From the NCBI GenBank assembly GCA_018366035.1, contig JAGZIW010000007.1:50675-114674 (forward strand): a stretch of 64,000 nucleotides of DNA, in the 5' to 3' direction. The notes beneath the pieces were generated by a model, which saw nothing but the letters and a program-made list of their open reading frames with translations, searched no databases and was not told where the DNA came from. A program made the position numbers and the translations under genes. Shown here one piece after another: positions 9,151-17,051 of the stretch; the stretch's first letter is position 1, and each line of letters starts with the position of its first letter. Source of the stretch: Butyricicoccus pullicaecorum. GTDB lineage: Bacteria > Bacillota > Clostridia > Oscillospirales > Butyricicoccaceae.

Positions 9151-9552
9151 CTATCCGCGGGACTTTTTGTCCTTTTTGAGTCCTTTTCGGCTGTCAATGT
9201 GTGATTTCTTTTCGCTCACACGCTTTGCCGCCTGTGCATTCTCCGGCGAAAACTCTGACAGCTTTTTGGCGGCTGCCTCTGCCATGCCGACATCGTGCAT
9301 GGCACACACCGCGCAGCCTGCAAAGCCGACCGCCTTTCCAAGTGTCTGTTTGTCACAGGGAACCTGAAATACAGGCACGCGGGCATCATGCCGCATGACT
9401 TTGCGTTTTGTTGCTTCTCCTGCGTCCTGCGCAAGAAAAATTGCGCGGGCGCGTCCAGCCGTGACCGCCTCCGCGGTCAATGCCTCTCCTACCGAAAGCT
9501 TTCCCGCACGGCGAGCCAGACCAATCAGTCCAAGCAGCGATTCAATCTGCAT
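9151..9552 (-). CDS. ylxQ: L7Ae/L30e-family ribosomal-like protein YlxQ
   Basis: This is a small K-turn-binding-type protein of 133 residues. The core L7Ae signature LLGLARRAGKLS-like segment (here GLIGLARRAGKLSVGE, residues 7-22) is followed by the AIFLAQDAGE strand-turn. A Lys/Arg-rich C-terminal tail ends KKDKKSRG. The ATG at 9552 has GGAGG 9 nt upstream and overlaps the ylxR 3' end by 11 nt. The gene always travels with nusA-ylxR-infB in Firmicutes; its exact role is not settled. Confidence 0.88.
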   Translation of the reverse strand: MQIESLLGLIGLARRAGKLSVGEALTAEAVTAGRARAIFLAQDAGEATKRKVMRHDARVPVFQVPCDKQTLGKAVGFAGCAVCAMHDVGMAEAAAKKLSEFSPENAQAAKRVSEKKSHIDSRKGLKKDKKSRG

Positions 9553-9820
9553 TTGTTTCTTCCTCCATGCGCGCTTCCAGCGCATCATAAACAGCCTCCG
9601 GTACCTCGCAGGAAAATGCACGCTCCAACGCACGTGATTTGCGTGCTTTCTTGAGGCAGTCCGGATTCGGGCATAGGTATGCACCGCGTCCCTGTGCACG
9701 CCCCTTAAAGTCAAGCGTAATTTCTCCCTGCGGCGAGCGCACTGCGCGAATGAGTTCACGCTTCGGGTGCATGGTACGGCAGCCCAAGCACTGCCGCATG
9801 GGGATCTTTTTTTGCTGCAT
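9542..9820 (-). CDS. ylxR: YlxR family RNA-binding protein
   Basis: A 92-residue DUF448 protein. It has the family landmarks RQCLGCR near residue 9, the R...P.G.I.LD strand, and GRGAYLC near residue 44. I start it at the ATG at 9820, where AGGGGG lies upstream, rather than the longer frame that overlaps nusA. It sits between nusA and ylxQ, the standard order. Confidence 0.9.
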   Translation of the reverse strand: MQQKKIPMRQCLGCRTMHPKRELIRAVRSPQGEITLDFKGRAQGRGAYLCPNPDCLKKARKSRALERAFSCEVPEAVYDALEARMEEETNAD

Positions 9821-9839
9821 GGTCTGTCCCCCTTGCCTT

Positions 9840-10901
9840 TTATTCTGCTTCTGCCTGAGAAGCAGAAGCAATATCAATCTTACAGCTGGTCAGTTTAGCT
9901 GCGAGACGTGCATTTTGACCTTCCTTACCAATGGCAAGGGAAAGCTGGTCATCTGGTACAATAACACGGCACGCCTTTGCCTCCGGCTGCATGGTCGCAG
10001 ATACGACATCTGCCGGCGCGAGTGCTGCGGAAACAAATGCCGCAGTATCTTCACTCCACTTGATAATATCGATCTTCTCGCCGCCCAGTTCATCTACAAT
10101 GTTTCCAACACGTGCACCGCGTGTACCAACACAGGCACCGATGGGATCTACATTGGGGTCATTGGAGGTTACCGCGATTTTGGTGCGGCTGCCTGCCTCG
10201 CGCGCAATTGACTTTATCTCGACCACACCGTCATGGATCTCCGGCACCTCCAGTTCAAATAGGCGCTTTACAAGACCCGGGTGTGTGCGGGAAATCAAAA
10301 TCTGCGGTCCACGTGTACCCTTGCGCACCTCAATGACATAAACCTTGATGCGGTCGCCTTCCTTGAACTGCTCAGTGCGTACCTGCTCGGATACAGGCAG
10401 GATTGCTTCGGTTTTCTCACCCTGAGAAATCATTTCCAAAATGTATCCGCCGCGTGGATCAATACGGGAAACGGTAGCTGTTAGGATTTCATGCTCTTTG
10501 GATTCGAACTCGGACAATACCATGCCGCGCTCTGCCTCACGGATTCCCTGAATGATAACCTGCTTTGCAGTCTGTGCTGCAATACGGCCAAAGGAGCGGG
10601 TTGGAATATCAATGTCAATGATATCACCCAACATTGCATTTTCCTTATATTCGCGTGCTTCCTCCAGATTCAGCTCCTCATACGGCTCATATACATCATC
10701 TACAACAGTCTTGCGCACGAACATTCGGATTTCCTGCTTCTGCCGATCCGGAACGACATAGACATTATCTGTCATACCATCATTTTCACGCTTATAAGCG
10801 GTAATCAATGCCTGACCGACGCGGTCAAGCATATAATCGACCGGAATCCCCTTCTCCTTCTCCAGCTGCTCAACAGCGGCGAAAAACTCTTTGTTTATCA
10901 T
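9840..10901 (-). CDS. nusA: transcription termination/antitermination factor NusA
   Basis: NusA binds RNA polymerase and nascent RNA, affecting pausing, termination and antitermination. The 353-residue protein is the short Gram-positive form: an N-terminal polymerase-binding domain (MINKEFFAAVEQLEKEKG), an S1 domain (about 130-200), then KH1 and KH2, with the KH motifs VGTRGARV near 240 and IGKEGQNARLAAKL near 325. It has no acidic C-terminal repeats. It follows rimP within the operon. Confidence 0.97.
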   Translation of the reverse strand: MINKEFFAAVEQLEKEKGIPVDYMLDRVGQALITAYKRENDGMTDNVYVVPDRQKQEIRMFVRKTVVDDVYEPYEELNLEEAREYKENAMLGDIIDIDIPTRSFGRIAAQTAKQVIIQGIREAERGMVLSEFESKEHEILTATVSRIDPRGGYILEMISQGEKTEAILPVSEQVRTEQFKEGDRIKVYVIEVRKGTRGPQILISRTHPGLVKRLFELEVPEIHDGVVEIKSIAREAGSRTKIAVTSNDPNVDPIGACVGTRGARVGNIVDELGGEKIDIIKWSEDTAAFVSAALAPADVVSATMQPEAKACRVIVPDDQLSLAIGKEGQNARLAAKLTSCKIDIASASQAEAE

Positions 10902-10962
10902 TGTGGTTATGATTCACTCCTTACGATCCTGTGTGTCCCTCAGAACACGGTTTCCTTATCCC

Positions 10963-11427
10963 TCACAGCGCGATGGTCAAGCGCACAGCAGCAATATCCT
11001 TTGCCTCATATACAGCTGTCTGCCCATCGACTTCGATGGTGACATCTCCATTGTCGTAGCTCATGAGCTTGCCTTCAAGGGTCTTTGCACCGTCAATCGC
11101 CTTGTAAAACTTGACTTCAACGATTTCTCCCAGATACTTTGCAAAGTGCTCTGGCTTTTTCAGTCGGCGTTCCAGTCCGGCAGAGGACACACACAGCGTA
11201 TATGGCGGGAGCGTATCAAATTCTCTGGCGTCCAGCATGGGGTCAATTGCACGTGAAATCTTTTCGCAGTGGTCGATATCCACACCGCCTTCGCGGTCGA
11301 TGGTGATGGTCAGCATATACTGACCGCCTTCTTTTTCAAACTCCACATCCCAGAGGCTCACGCCAACCTGCTCACATAGCGGCAGCGCCATTTCCTCTAC
11401 TCTGCGGATCAGCTCCTTTGTCTGCAT
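10963..11427 (-). CDS. rimP: ribosome maturation factor RimP
   Basis: RimP is needed for 30S subunit maturation. The 154-residue protein has the typical YMLTITIDREGGVDIDHCEKISR region (strand then helix, near residues 38-60), YTLCVSSAGLERRL near 78 and a C-terminal SH3-like domain. The ATG at 11427 has GGAGG 5 nt upstream; the longer frame upstream lacks a ribosome-binding site and would overlap the promoter. It is the first gene of the nusA-infB operon. Confidence 0.95.
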   Translation of the reverse strand: MQTKELIRRVEEMALPLCEQVGVSLWDVEFEKEGGQYMLTITIDREGGVDIDHCEKISRAIDPMLDAREFDTLPPYTLCVSSAGLERRLKKPEHFAKYLGEIVEVKFYKAIDGAKTLEGKLMSYDNGDVTIEVDGQTAVYEAKDIAAVRLTIAL

Positions 11428-11461
11428 GCCTACCTCCTGATTGACGAAATGCAATAAGAAA

Positions 11462-11479
11462 GAGTGGGTTGCCCCACTC
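11462..11479 (-). promoter_or_regulatory. leader hairpin upstream of rimP (possible attenuator)
   Basis: On the minus strand GAGTGGG and CCCACTC enclose a GCAA (GNRA) tetraloop; TTTCTTATT follows directly. It lies between the promoter and the rimP start. The short GC stem plus T-rich tract resembles a weak intrinsic terminator, so it could attenuate the operon or cap the 5' UTR. Confidence 0.55.
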
Positions 11480-11509
11480 CTTAAAATCGCATCATACTTT
11501 ACTTTTCTT

Positions 11510-11538
11510 AGTATATCATCTTTTTGCCCCTGATGCAA
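11510..11538 (-). promoter_or_regulatory. sigma-A type promoter of the rimP-nusA-infB operon
   Basis: On the minus strand there is a -35 TTGCAT (11533-11538), a 17-bp spacer and a -10 TATACT (11510-11515). Transcription would start near 11503, about 75 nt upstream of the rimP ATG. Confidence 0.75.
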
Positions 11539-11614
11539 GTCATCTGCAAAATTTTTTATGTGCATAAGCAATTTCCAGACCACTCTACTGGGTATCGCGC
11601 CAAAACAGACAGGC

Positions 11615-11962
11615 TTAGAACGGTACCTTTCCATACTTTGGGCTATCCCCGAAACGATTTGCACCTGTGCTGTCCATAAGCAGAAGCACCAATACAAAGA
11701 TCCCGCCAAATGGAATCAGGGCAACCAGCAGCCACCAGCCTGACCAGTTGATGTCATGCAGGCGGCGCACTGACATTGCAATCCCGGGCAATATGCTCAC
11801 CACCATATAAGCAATATTTGCATATGGAATGAAGTCCAATAAAAGTGTGACCAGAAAGTTCACAACCACCGCCCCCCAATAAGAGGTACGGCGGGTACGC
11901 CCCGAAAAATCAAAAGTATGTGTCCACATTTCCGCAAATGCGCGAATGGGATTGGTTTCCAT
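11615..11962 (-). CDS. DUF805 family membrane protein
   Basis: The 115-residue protein shows the DUF805 pattern. An N-terminal amphipathic stretch has FDFSGRTRRTSYW, then come hydrophobic helices at about 29-45 and 48-62. A conserved VRRLHDINWSGWWLL segment (about 66-80) leads into a last helix ending near 92. The function of the family is unknown. AAGGAG is 11 nt upstream of the ATG. It lies downstream of an accessory gene group but is preceded by that group's terminator, so it is probably transcribed alone. Confidence 0.85.
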   Translation of the reverse strand: METNPIRAFAEMWTHTFDFSGRTRRTSYWGAVVVNFLVTLLLDFIPYANIAYMVVSILPGIAMSVRRLHDINWSGWWLLVALIPFGGIFVLVLLLMDSTGANRFGDSPKYGKVPF

Positions 11963-12060
11963 GGTTTAATACGCTCCTTCTATGCTGCGAATCATATTTT
12001 ACAATTCTCTTGTGAATCCATTATACACAATTCCTATATATGCCGCAATGAAAAACAAAA

Positions 12061-12087
12061 ATAGGAACTGCCCTTGGCAGTCCCTAT
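12061..12087 (-). terminator. terminator after the lipoprotein gene
   Basis: A 12-bp stem with one mismatch (12061-12072 / 12076-12087) and a 3-nt loop. It is followed on the minus strand by ATTTTTGTTTTT. It ends the transcript of the gene at 12131. Confidence 0.85.
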
Positions 12088-12130
12088 TCTGATACCGGAT
12101 AAAAATATATGCGCTTCAAAGCTCCGCGGA

Positions 12131-13189
12131 TTATTGTTTCACACCGCTAGGCATCAATTGAAATTTCGGCTGTAACGGCCAGTTGACACCTTCCTTTGTA
12201 AACACAGGGGTATATTCCTGTGTTTCAAAGTCAAAATAATAAATTCCGCTTGCTTGTGCACCGGATTTCTCATCTGTCTCATTTTCACTGTCTAAGAAAC
12301 AATAGATTCCCTTTCCATCTTCCGAAAAACAGCGTCCTCTTGAAAAATGTTGAGCAGACTCCCATAAGACCTCACCTGTATCCACATCAATCAGTTGATT
12401 TGAAAAAACAGGATTTTCATGTTCCCACTCCAAAGTCGTATAAAAAACCTTGCCATTCATGGAACATACCCCATAAATTTCCTTATTTTCCACACGCAGA
12501 ATCTCACGGCGATCGCTCAAATCATAGTCGTAGGAACAAAGCGTATAGGACGGTGCCGGTCCATTTGTACGCAAGGACGTATACTCCGCATCATCATCAA
12601 AGACCGCAGCATAGACACGCTTCTGTGCACGGTCAACACAAATCGCTCGTGTTGTTAACGGCGCAGGCTCTTTCCAATATTGAACCTCTTTCGTTTTGGG
12701 ATTGACTTTTCCCAGTGCAAGCAAGCCATCTTTCCTTGCCCCCAAAAAGAACACCGTTTTTTCATCTACTGGAATCATATCATTTACAGCAATCAGGTCA
12801 TCTGTCAGCATGGTATCTGTGTTGGTGGTAAAATCATGTACAAAGATTTGGTCATTCAAGCCTTCCTTTGCAGAAGAAATGTCTGAAAGTTCCTTGGAAT
12901 AATACACACAATTCGTTTGTTCATCATAAACGCCCAAAGGATACATTGCTGTGTGATGATACTGAAATACCTCTGAGACTTCTTTGCTTTTCAAATCAAT
13001 CTTATGAACAATTCCTTCTGCAAGATAGAAATCTGTCATCGGACTTTCTTCGGTAGTCGTAAAGCTGAGGTAACCGTTATATTTTTGTTCCGTTGTAGGC
13101 TGTGCATGATTGTTACAGCCTGAGAATATAAGAAGTGACAAAGCTGTTAGAACAGCACTGCTAATGAAACGCAGGATACCATGGTTCAT
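12131..13189 (-). CDS. predicted lipoprotein of unknown function
   Basis: A 352-residue protein with a lipoprotein signal: a hydrophobic stretch then LLIFSGC, so Cys at about residue 24 would be lipidated. The mature part alternates beta-strand-like segments with repeated D/E-containing turns (for example YHTAMYPLGVYDEQTN and LMIPVDEKTVFFLGARKDG-type blocks). This is reminiscent of a WD40/beta-propeller-like fold, but no named family was recognised. I chose the ATG at 13189 because GGGAGG lies 8 nt upstream. A terminator hairpin sits immediately before that ribosome-binding site. Confidence 0.7.
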   Translation of the reverse strand: MNHGILRFISSAVLTALSLLIFSGCNNHAQPTTEQKYNGYLSFTTTEESPMTDFYLAEGIVHKIDLKSKEVSEVFQYHHTAMYPLGVYDEQTNCVYYSKELSDISSAKEGLNDQIFVHDFTTNTDTMLTDDLIAVNDMIPVDEKTVFFLGARKDGLLALGKVNPKTKEVQYWKEPAPLTTRAICVDRAQKRVYAAVFDDDAEYTSLRTNGPAPSYTLCSYDYDLSDRREILRVENKEIYGVCSMNGKVFYTTLEWEHENPVFSNQLIDVDTGEVLWESAQHFSRGRCFSEDGKGIYCFLDSENETDEKSGAQASGIYYFDFETQEYTPVFTKEGVNWPLQPKFQLMPSGVKQ

Positions 13190-13209
13190 AGCAAGTTCCT
13201 CCCAAAAAT

Positions 13210-13234
13210 GAGGAGATATCATGGATATCTCCTC
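13210..13234 (-). terminator. terminator between the 13287 gene and the lipoprotein gene
   Basis: GAGGAGATATC pairs perfectly with GATATCTCCTC (13210-13220 / 13224-13234) around ATG. ATTTTTGGG follows on the minus strand. It should end the upstream secreted-protein transcript; the next gene's ribosome-binding site starts a few bases later, so the lipoprotein gene would need readthrough. Confidence 0.8.
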
Positions 13235-13286
13235 TGAAATATCAACTTATAAAAATATTTTCTACTTGAATCTTAACCAAATATAC

Positions 13287-14255
13287 TCATATAACACTCC
13301 AACTATTGTTTGTGTTTTCGAATGAAAGTGTTTCAGAGTAAGGGTGTCCGAAATATAAATCATCAGGTCTTTGTGGAGTTCCTTCAAACCATTCTGGGCT
13401 GTCCCATCTCCAGATATCCAGAATAGAATCTGATTTTTCATTCATAATATCTCTTACACGCATATTTTTATGAAGTGTCCCCTGACCATTGGTATCAGAT
13501 GCCTGTATGGTAACCTTAACCTTTGTATCATAAGGAACCTCTGTAGATTTTTTTAAAGCAACATCACCTATCCGCAGCTGATTATTTTTTGTGCCGATTC
13601 GGTCACCATAGTTGCGGGGACCTTTCGGACTGTCAGGAACAGGGTCGGTATTGCAATCTGGGTATTTATCACGATCAATTACTGGCCAGTAATCTCCGTA
13701 GGTTGTAATTCTGCCTGATTGGCTCTTGATTCGAGCACCTGCTTTTGTATCAGAATCCTCCGTCATTTCAGAAAAGGTAAAATAAGTTCCCACATACTTT
13801 CCATCCGGCAAAGATCCATCCACCCTATACTGATCAAGTGTACTGTAATAGTCACAATCACCTCGTACACGAATCAAGTTGCCATGTTGATCATATTGTG
13901 CAACTGCACCTTCTTTGGCAACATAAGCCTGTTCATAATAGTACACTGGCAAAGCATCAAACTTCGCAATTGTTTTTTCGTTCTCCTCATCGATAATTTT
14001 TTGTTCCTCTGGAGTTGGAAGCCCTCCAATTTCAGTGCCATTCCCATTTGATATGGGAGCAGGTTTTGCTATACGGGTCACCTTATAGTTGCCCTCTGCG
14101 TCAAAGGTAATGCTCGCACCTGGAGTGAAGGTTTTCGGAACATTGCTTTCGGGAAAATTTCCCTTATCAAGTGCTGATGCACTCGCACATAATAAAGAAG
14201 CTAAGATTGATGCAGACATAATAGAAGATATTATTTGAGATGTAGCCTTTTTCAT
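13287..14255 (-). CDS. secreted protein of unknown function
   Basis: A 322-residue protein with a Sec signal peptide (MKKATSQIISSIMSAS... cleaved near ASA-LDK at about 29). A charged helix follows at about 80-100. The C-terminal half has IGDVALKKSTEVPYDTKVKVT and then NMRVRDIMNEKSDSILDIW (about 235-285). That spacing is faintly like the double-psi barrel (3D) domains of wall hydrolases, but the usual catalytic Asp pattern is not clear, so this is only a suggestion. AAGGAA precedes the ATG. Confidence 0.7.
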   Translation of the reverse strand: MKKATSQIISSIMSASILASLLCASASALDKGNFPESNVPKTFTPGASITFDAEGNYKVTRIAKPAPISNGNGTEIGGLPTPEEQKIIDEENEKTIAKFDALPVYYYEQAYVAKEGAVAQYDQHGNLIRVRGDCDYYSTLDQYRVDGSLPDGKYVGTYFTFSEMTEDSDTKAGARIKSQSGRITTYGDYWPVIDRDKYPDCNTDPVPDSPKGPRNYGDRIGTKNNQLRIGDVALKKSTEVPYDTKVKVTIQASDTNGQGTLHKNMRVRDIMNEKSDSILDIWRWDSPEWFEGTPQRPDDLYFGHPYSETLSFENTNNSWSVI

Positions 14256-14282
14256 GATTTCACATTCCTTTCAATTATATAA

Positions 14283-14312
14283 AATATAAGTACAGTCACT
14301 ATAACATTGCAA
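14283..14312 (-). promoter_or_regulatory. possible promoter of the 13287-14255 gene
   Basis: Minus strand: TTGCAA (14307-14312), an 18-bp spacer, then TATATT (14283-14288), about 28 nt before the ATG at 14255. Confidence 0.55.
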
Positions 14313-14356
14313 ATTCTTAGTGTACCTCCTCCTTATTTTATTTGACTGCACTTTAT

Positions 14357-14827
14357 TTAATAATAAACAAATCCCGTTGCTTTAACAGATTTATCTGAAT
14401 TGTTTCGAACTGCTAAATAATAATCTCCATTCTGATCCACTCTAATTGTCTGATCAATTTGCCCATTACTTCCACTTGAATAATAAAAACGACCATCTGG
14501 AGCAATTAAACCAAAATCAACATCACAATCTCGAGGAGTAAATGTAGCCTCTATAGTAATTGTTTCATTTTTTAACATTGGATATCTATTACTATTTTTC
14601 TTAATCTTACCCGCAGAAATACTCCAATCAAAAGATGTGGTGGCATATGGCGAAGTTTGTACATTCTCTATGGAATCAACTCTTTCACATGCCAATGCGG
14701 AAATATCTATTGCGATGTCTTCTGCTTTGATGTCCTCAGCAACTACATGCTCGATAGCCATAGCCGGAGACATTCTTACCAAATTTAACACCAATGTACA
14801 TGCCAAAAATACCATTAACTTTTTCAT
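14357..14827 (-). CDS. small secreted protein of unknown function
   Basis: A 156-residue protein with an N-terminal signal peptide (MKKLMVFLACTLVLNLV, cleavage near AMA-IEH at about 24-25). The mature domain is beta-rich, with FDWSISAGKIKKN, TITIEATFTP and a C-terminal GDYYLAVRNNSD repeat-like strand. This resembles a PPC/jelly-roll type fold; no family was recognised. The gene is 21 nt downstream of the XRE regulator and probably co-transcribed with it. GGGAGGAG lies about 11 nt before the ATG. Confidence 0.7.
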   Translation of the reverse strand: MKKLMVFLACTLVLNLVRMSPAMAIEHVVAEDIKAEDIAIDISALACERVDSIENVQTSPYATTSFDWSISAGKIKKNSNRYPMLKNETITIEATFTPRDCDVDFGLIAPDGRFYYSSGSNGQIDQTIRVDQNGDYYLAVRNNSDKSVKATGFVYY

Positions 14828-14848
14828 ACCCTAAATTTCTCCTCCCAA

Positions 14849-15334
14849 TTAAGGACTATCGTCTGTTATCGTCTCATCTTCTCCTAACTCAATATCTTCT
14901 GGTAACACAATAGAGCTTTCTAAATCTTGAATCGGGATAGCTGAGAACTCACGATTTGTCATGCAATATATCACGATACAAGAAACCAAAACCACCAAAA
15001 TAAGCAAGACTCCTATACTGATACGATCAATACTCTTTCTAATATGATGGTATTCTTTATATATGTCCTGTTGTTTTTCACCTTCCTTCTCTTCTTTCTC
15101 ATTTTGCTCAAAAGCCTGCACTGTATTTTCCTGTCCCTCTTTCTGACGAACCAATTCGTCAAGCGGTATATCATACAGCTTACTCAGTGCAATCAGCTTT
15201 TCCATTGTTGGAACCGATGTTCCAACCTCCCACCGAGATACTGCTTGCCGAGATACATTGAGAGCCTCTGCCAGTTCCAATTGGGAAAGCCCTTTACCCT
15301 TTCTCAGCGACACCAATTTGTCTTTTAGTTCCAT
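14849..15334 (-). CDS. membrane-anchored XRE family regulator
   Basis: A 161-residue protein. Residues 1-60 form a helix-turn-helix of the Cro/CI type (GLSQLELAEALNVSRQAVSRWE with the recognition helix near 28-36). A charged Glu/Lys linker follows (about 68-98), then a single transmembrane helix (ISIGVLLILVVLVSCIVIYC, about 105-124) and a short external tail. DNA-binding with a membrane anchor suggests sensing at the membrane. The downstream secreted protein is its likely partner. A 24-bp dyad overlaps its own promoter, suggesting autoregulation. Confidence 0.9.
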   Translation of the reverse strand: MELKDKLVSLRKGKGLSQLELAEALNVSRQAVSRWEVGTSVPTMEKLIALSKLYDIPLDELVRQKEGQENTVQAFEQNEKEEKEGEKQQDIYKEYHHIRKSIDRISIGVLLILVVLVSCIVIYCMTNREFSAIPIQDLESSIVLPEDIELGEDETITDDSP

Positions 15335-15347
15335 TCTTTCACCCCTA

Positions 15348-15376
15348 ATTTTAAGAACATATACGTGTTATGTAAA
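15348..15376 (-). promoter_or_regulatory. promoter of the XRE regulator
   Basis: Minus strand: -35 TTTACA (15371-15376), a 17-bp spacer and -10 TAAAAT (15348-15353). The -35 lies inside one arm of the adjacent dyad. Confidence 0.7.
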
Positions 15377-15393
15377 CCATTTTCGGTTTACAT
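15370..15393. promoter_or_regulatory. operator-like dyad over the XRE promoter
   Basis: ATGTAAACC (15370-15378) is repeated perfectly in inverted orientation as GGTTTACAT (15385-15393) with a 6-bp centre. One arm overlaps the -35 box, the expected place for repression by the gene's own HTH product. Confidence 0.65.
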
Positions 15394-15451
15394 GTGCGCA
15401 ATTATCAGTTGCATTTCTCCTTTTCCTGCAAATTTTTCATAACAAATAAAA

Positions 15452-15494
15452 AAAATCAGTTCACCTGAGAGCACGCCTCAGGTGGACTGATTTT
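15452..15494 (-). terminator. terminator at the end of the ribosomal superoperon
   Basis: An 18-bp stem (15452-15469 / 15477-15494) with one G-U pair and a 7-nt loop. TTTTTTATTTGTT follows on the minus strand. It is placed right after rplQ. Confidence 0.92.
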
Positions 15495-15508
15495 GAATTC
15501 AAATAAAA

Positions 15509-15850
15509 TTATACAAGCTCGATGATTGCCATTTCAGCACAGTCACCACGGCGAGGACCGGTCTTAATGATACGGGTATATCCGCCATTACGCTCTGCAT
15601 ACTTCGGTGCAATCTCAGAGAACAGCTTTGCAACGATTTCTTCCTTGGTTACAAAAGCCATTGCCTGACGGCGAGTTGCCAGCGTGTTCTTCTTGCCCAG
15701 TGTAATCATCTTCTCACACAGGGGAGCGACTTCCTTTGCACGTGCAACGGTGGTCTCAATTCTGCCATTCTCCAGCAGGAAGGTTACCATTGCGCGGAGC
15801 ATCGCCATACGGTGTTCGGTCGGACGGCCGAGCTTACGATTAGATGCCAT
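15509..15850 (-). CDS. rplQ: 50S ribosomal protein L17 (bL17)
   Basis: L17 sits near the peptide exit tunnel of the large subunit. The 113-residue short bacterial form starts MASNRKLGRPTEHRMAMLRA and ends with the conserved YTRIIKTGPRRGDCAEMAIIELV region. It is the last gene of the superoperon, 132 nt after rpoA; that gap holds a strong hairpin. Confidence 0.97.
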   Translation of the reverse strand: MASNRKLGRPTEHRMAMLRAMVTFLLENGRIETTVARAKEVAPLCEKMITLGKKNTLATRRQAMAFVTKEEIVAKLFSEIAPKYAERNGGYTRIIKTGPRRGDCAEMAIIELV

Positions 15851-15884
15851 GTTCGTATACCTCCAAAATATAGGTCAAAAAGAA

Positions 15885-15915
15885 TAGAGCGGCAGCGCGG
15901 CAAACGCCGCCGCTA
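15885..15915 (-). promoter_or_regulatory. GC-rich hairpin between rpoA and rplQ
   Basis: AGCGGC (15888-15893) pairs with GCCGCT (15909-15914), with further GCG/CGC pairing inside. On the minus strand CTATTCTTTTT follows, so it resembles a leaky terminator that could lower rplQ relative to rpoA. Confidence 0.55.
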
Positions 15916-15982
15916 TCGTGCTAAAAAATCACGCGCTCCTGCACCTTTTCTTGGCACAGTAAGCGTGGAGAGTCTGAGATGC

Positions 15983-16933
15983 TCACTCCTCAGACTTTGC
16001 CAGCGAGAGACCCATAGCCTCCAGCTTGCCGATAACCTCTTCAAGGGACTTACGTCCGAGGTTTCTCACCTTCATCATATCCTCCTCAGAGGTGTTGATA
16101 AGGTCTTCCACAGTGTTGATACCAGCGCGTTTGAGACAGTTGAATGAACGAACAGAGAAGTCCAATTCTTCAATGGTCATCTCCAGAACCTTGTCATGCT
16201 GTGCCTCTGCCTTCTCAACAACGGTGGATTTCGAGCCGATCTCCTCCGAGAGATCAACAAACAGATCGAGGTGGTCGCGCAGAACCTTTGCACCAAGCGA
16301 AACCGCATCGCGTGCGTTGATGGTACGGTCTGTCCACAGCTCAAGTGTGAGCTTGTCATAGTCGGTCATATTACCGACGCGGGTGTTCTCTACGGTATAA
16401 TTCACCTTATACACCGGCGTGTAGATAGAGTCTACCGGAATCACGCCAATCGCATTCTGATTGTTCTGCTTGTTACGTTCTGCCGGAACGTATCCACGGC
16501 CAGAGGCCAAGGTGATCTCCATAGACAGACGCGCGTCACTCATCAGGGTTGCAATATGCAGGTCGGGATTCAGGATCTCTACCTCACCATCTGAATGGAT
16601 ATCACCGGCTTTGACCTCGCCTTCGCTTGCAGCCTCGATATAGACAGTCTTTGGACCATCACAGTAAAGCTTAGCAATAATGCCCTTTACATTGAGAACG
16701 ATCTCAGTCACGTCCTCTTTCACACCCGGAATGGTGGAAAACTCATGTTGCACGCCAGCGATTTTGATGGAGGTCGCGGCAGTGCCCGGCAGAGAGGACA
16801 ACAGGATACGACGCAGGGAGTTTCCCAGTGTTGTACCGTATCCACGCTCCAGTGGTTCTACGACGAATCTGCCATAGGAGCCGTCTTCTGCCAGCTCCTC
16901 GCAATCAATGCGCGGCTTTTCAATTTCGATCAT
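15983..16933 (-). CDS. rpoA: RNA polymerase alpha subunit
   Basis: This is the dimerising scaffold of RNA polymerase. The 316-residue protein has the N-terminal assembly domain (YGRFVVEPLERGYGTTLGNSLRR near residues 19-41, the beta/beta' assembly region) and a C-terminal domain that binds UP elements (about 245-305, with RAGINTVEDLI and VRNLGRKSLEEV). It has the usual length. It follows rpsD in the alpha operon. Confidence 0.98.
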   Translation of the reverse strand: MIEIEKPRIDCEELAEDGSYGRFVVEPLERGYGTTLGNSLRRILLSSLPGTAATSIKIAGVQHEFSTIPGVKEDVTEIVLNVKGIIAKLYCDGPKTVYIEAASEGEVKAGDIHSDGEVEILNPDLHIATLMSDARLSMEITLASGRGYVPAERNKQNNQNAIGVIPVDSIYTPVYKVNYTVENTRVGNMTDYDKLTLELWTDRTINARDAVSLGAKVLRDHLDLFVDLSEEIGSKSTVVEKAEAQHDKVLEMTIEELDFSVRSFNCLKRAGINTVEDLINTSEEDMMKVRNLGRKSLEEVIGKLEAMGLSLAKSEE

Positions 16934-16991
16934 TGTAAGATACCCTCCTTTTCATGCGGCCAATTCACTTGCAAAATAGATGGAAATTTCA

Positions 16992-17019
16992 CGCGCCACG
17001 CCAAAATGGCGACAGCGCG
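16992..17019 (-). promoter_or_regulatory. hairpin between rpsD and rpoA
   Basis: CGCGC (16992-16996) pairs with GCGCG (17015-17019). Inside it CGCCA pairs with TGGCG (16999-17003 / 17007-17011). T-runs precede rather than follow the stem on the minus strand, so it is not a terminator. It may affect rpoA translation or mRNA processing. Confidence 0.5.
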
Positions 17020-17051
17020 CGAAAAATGATCCAAAAAAACGAGGGTTTGGC

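Noticed and set aside
14324..14345. Orphan Shine-Dalgarno-like AAGGAGGAGGT on the minus strand
   Set aside because: The nearest ATG reads only ATG-TTA-TAG; it is probably a chance or leftover signal upstream of the 14255 promoter.
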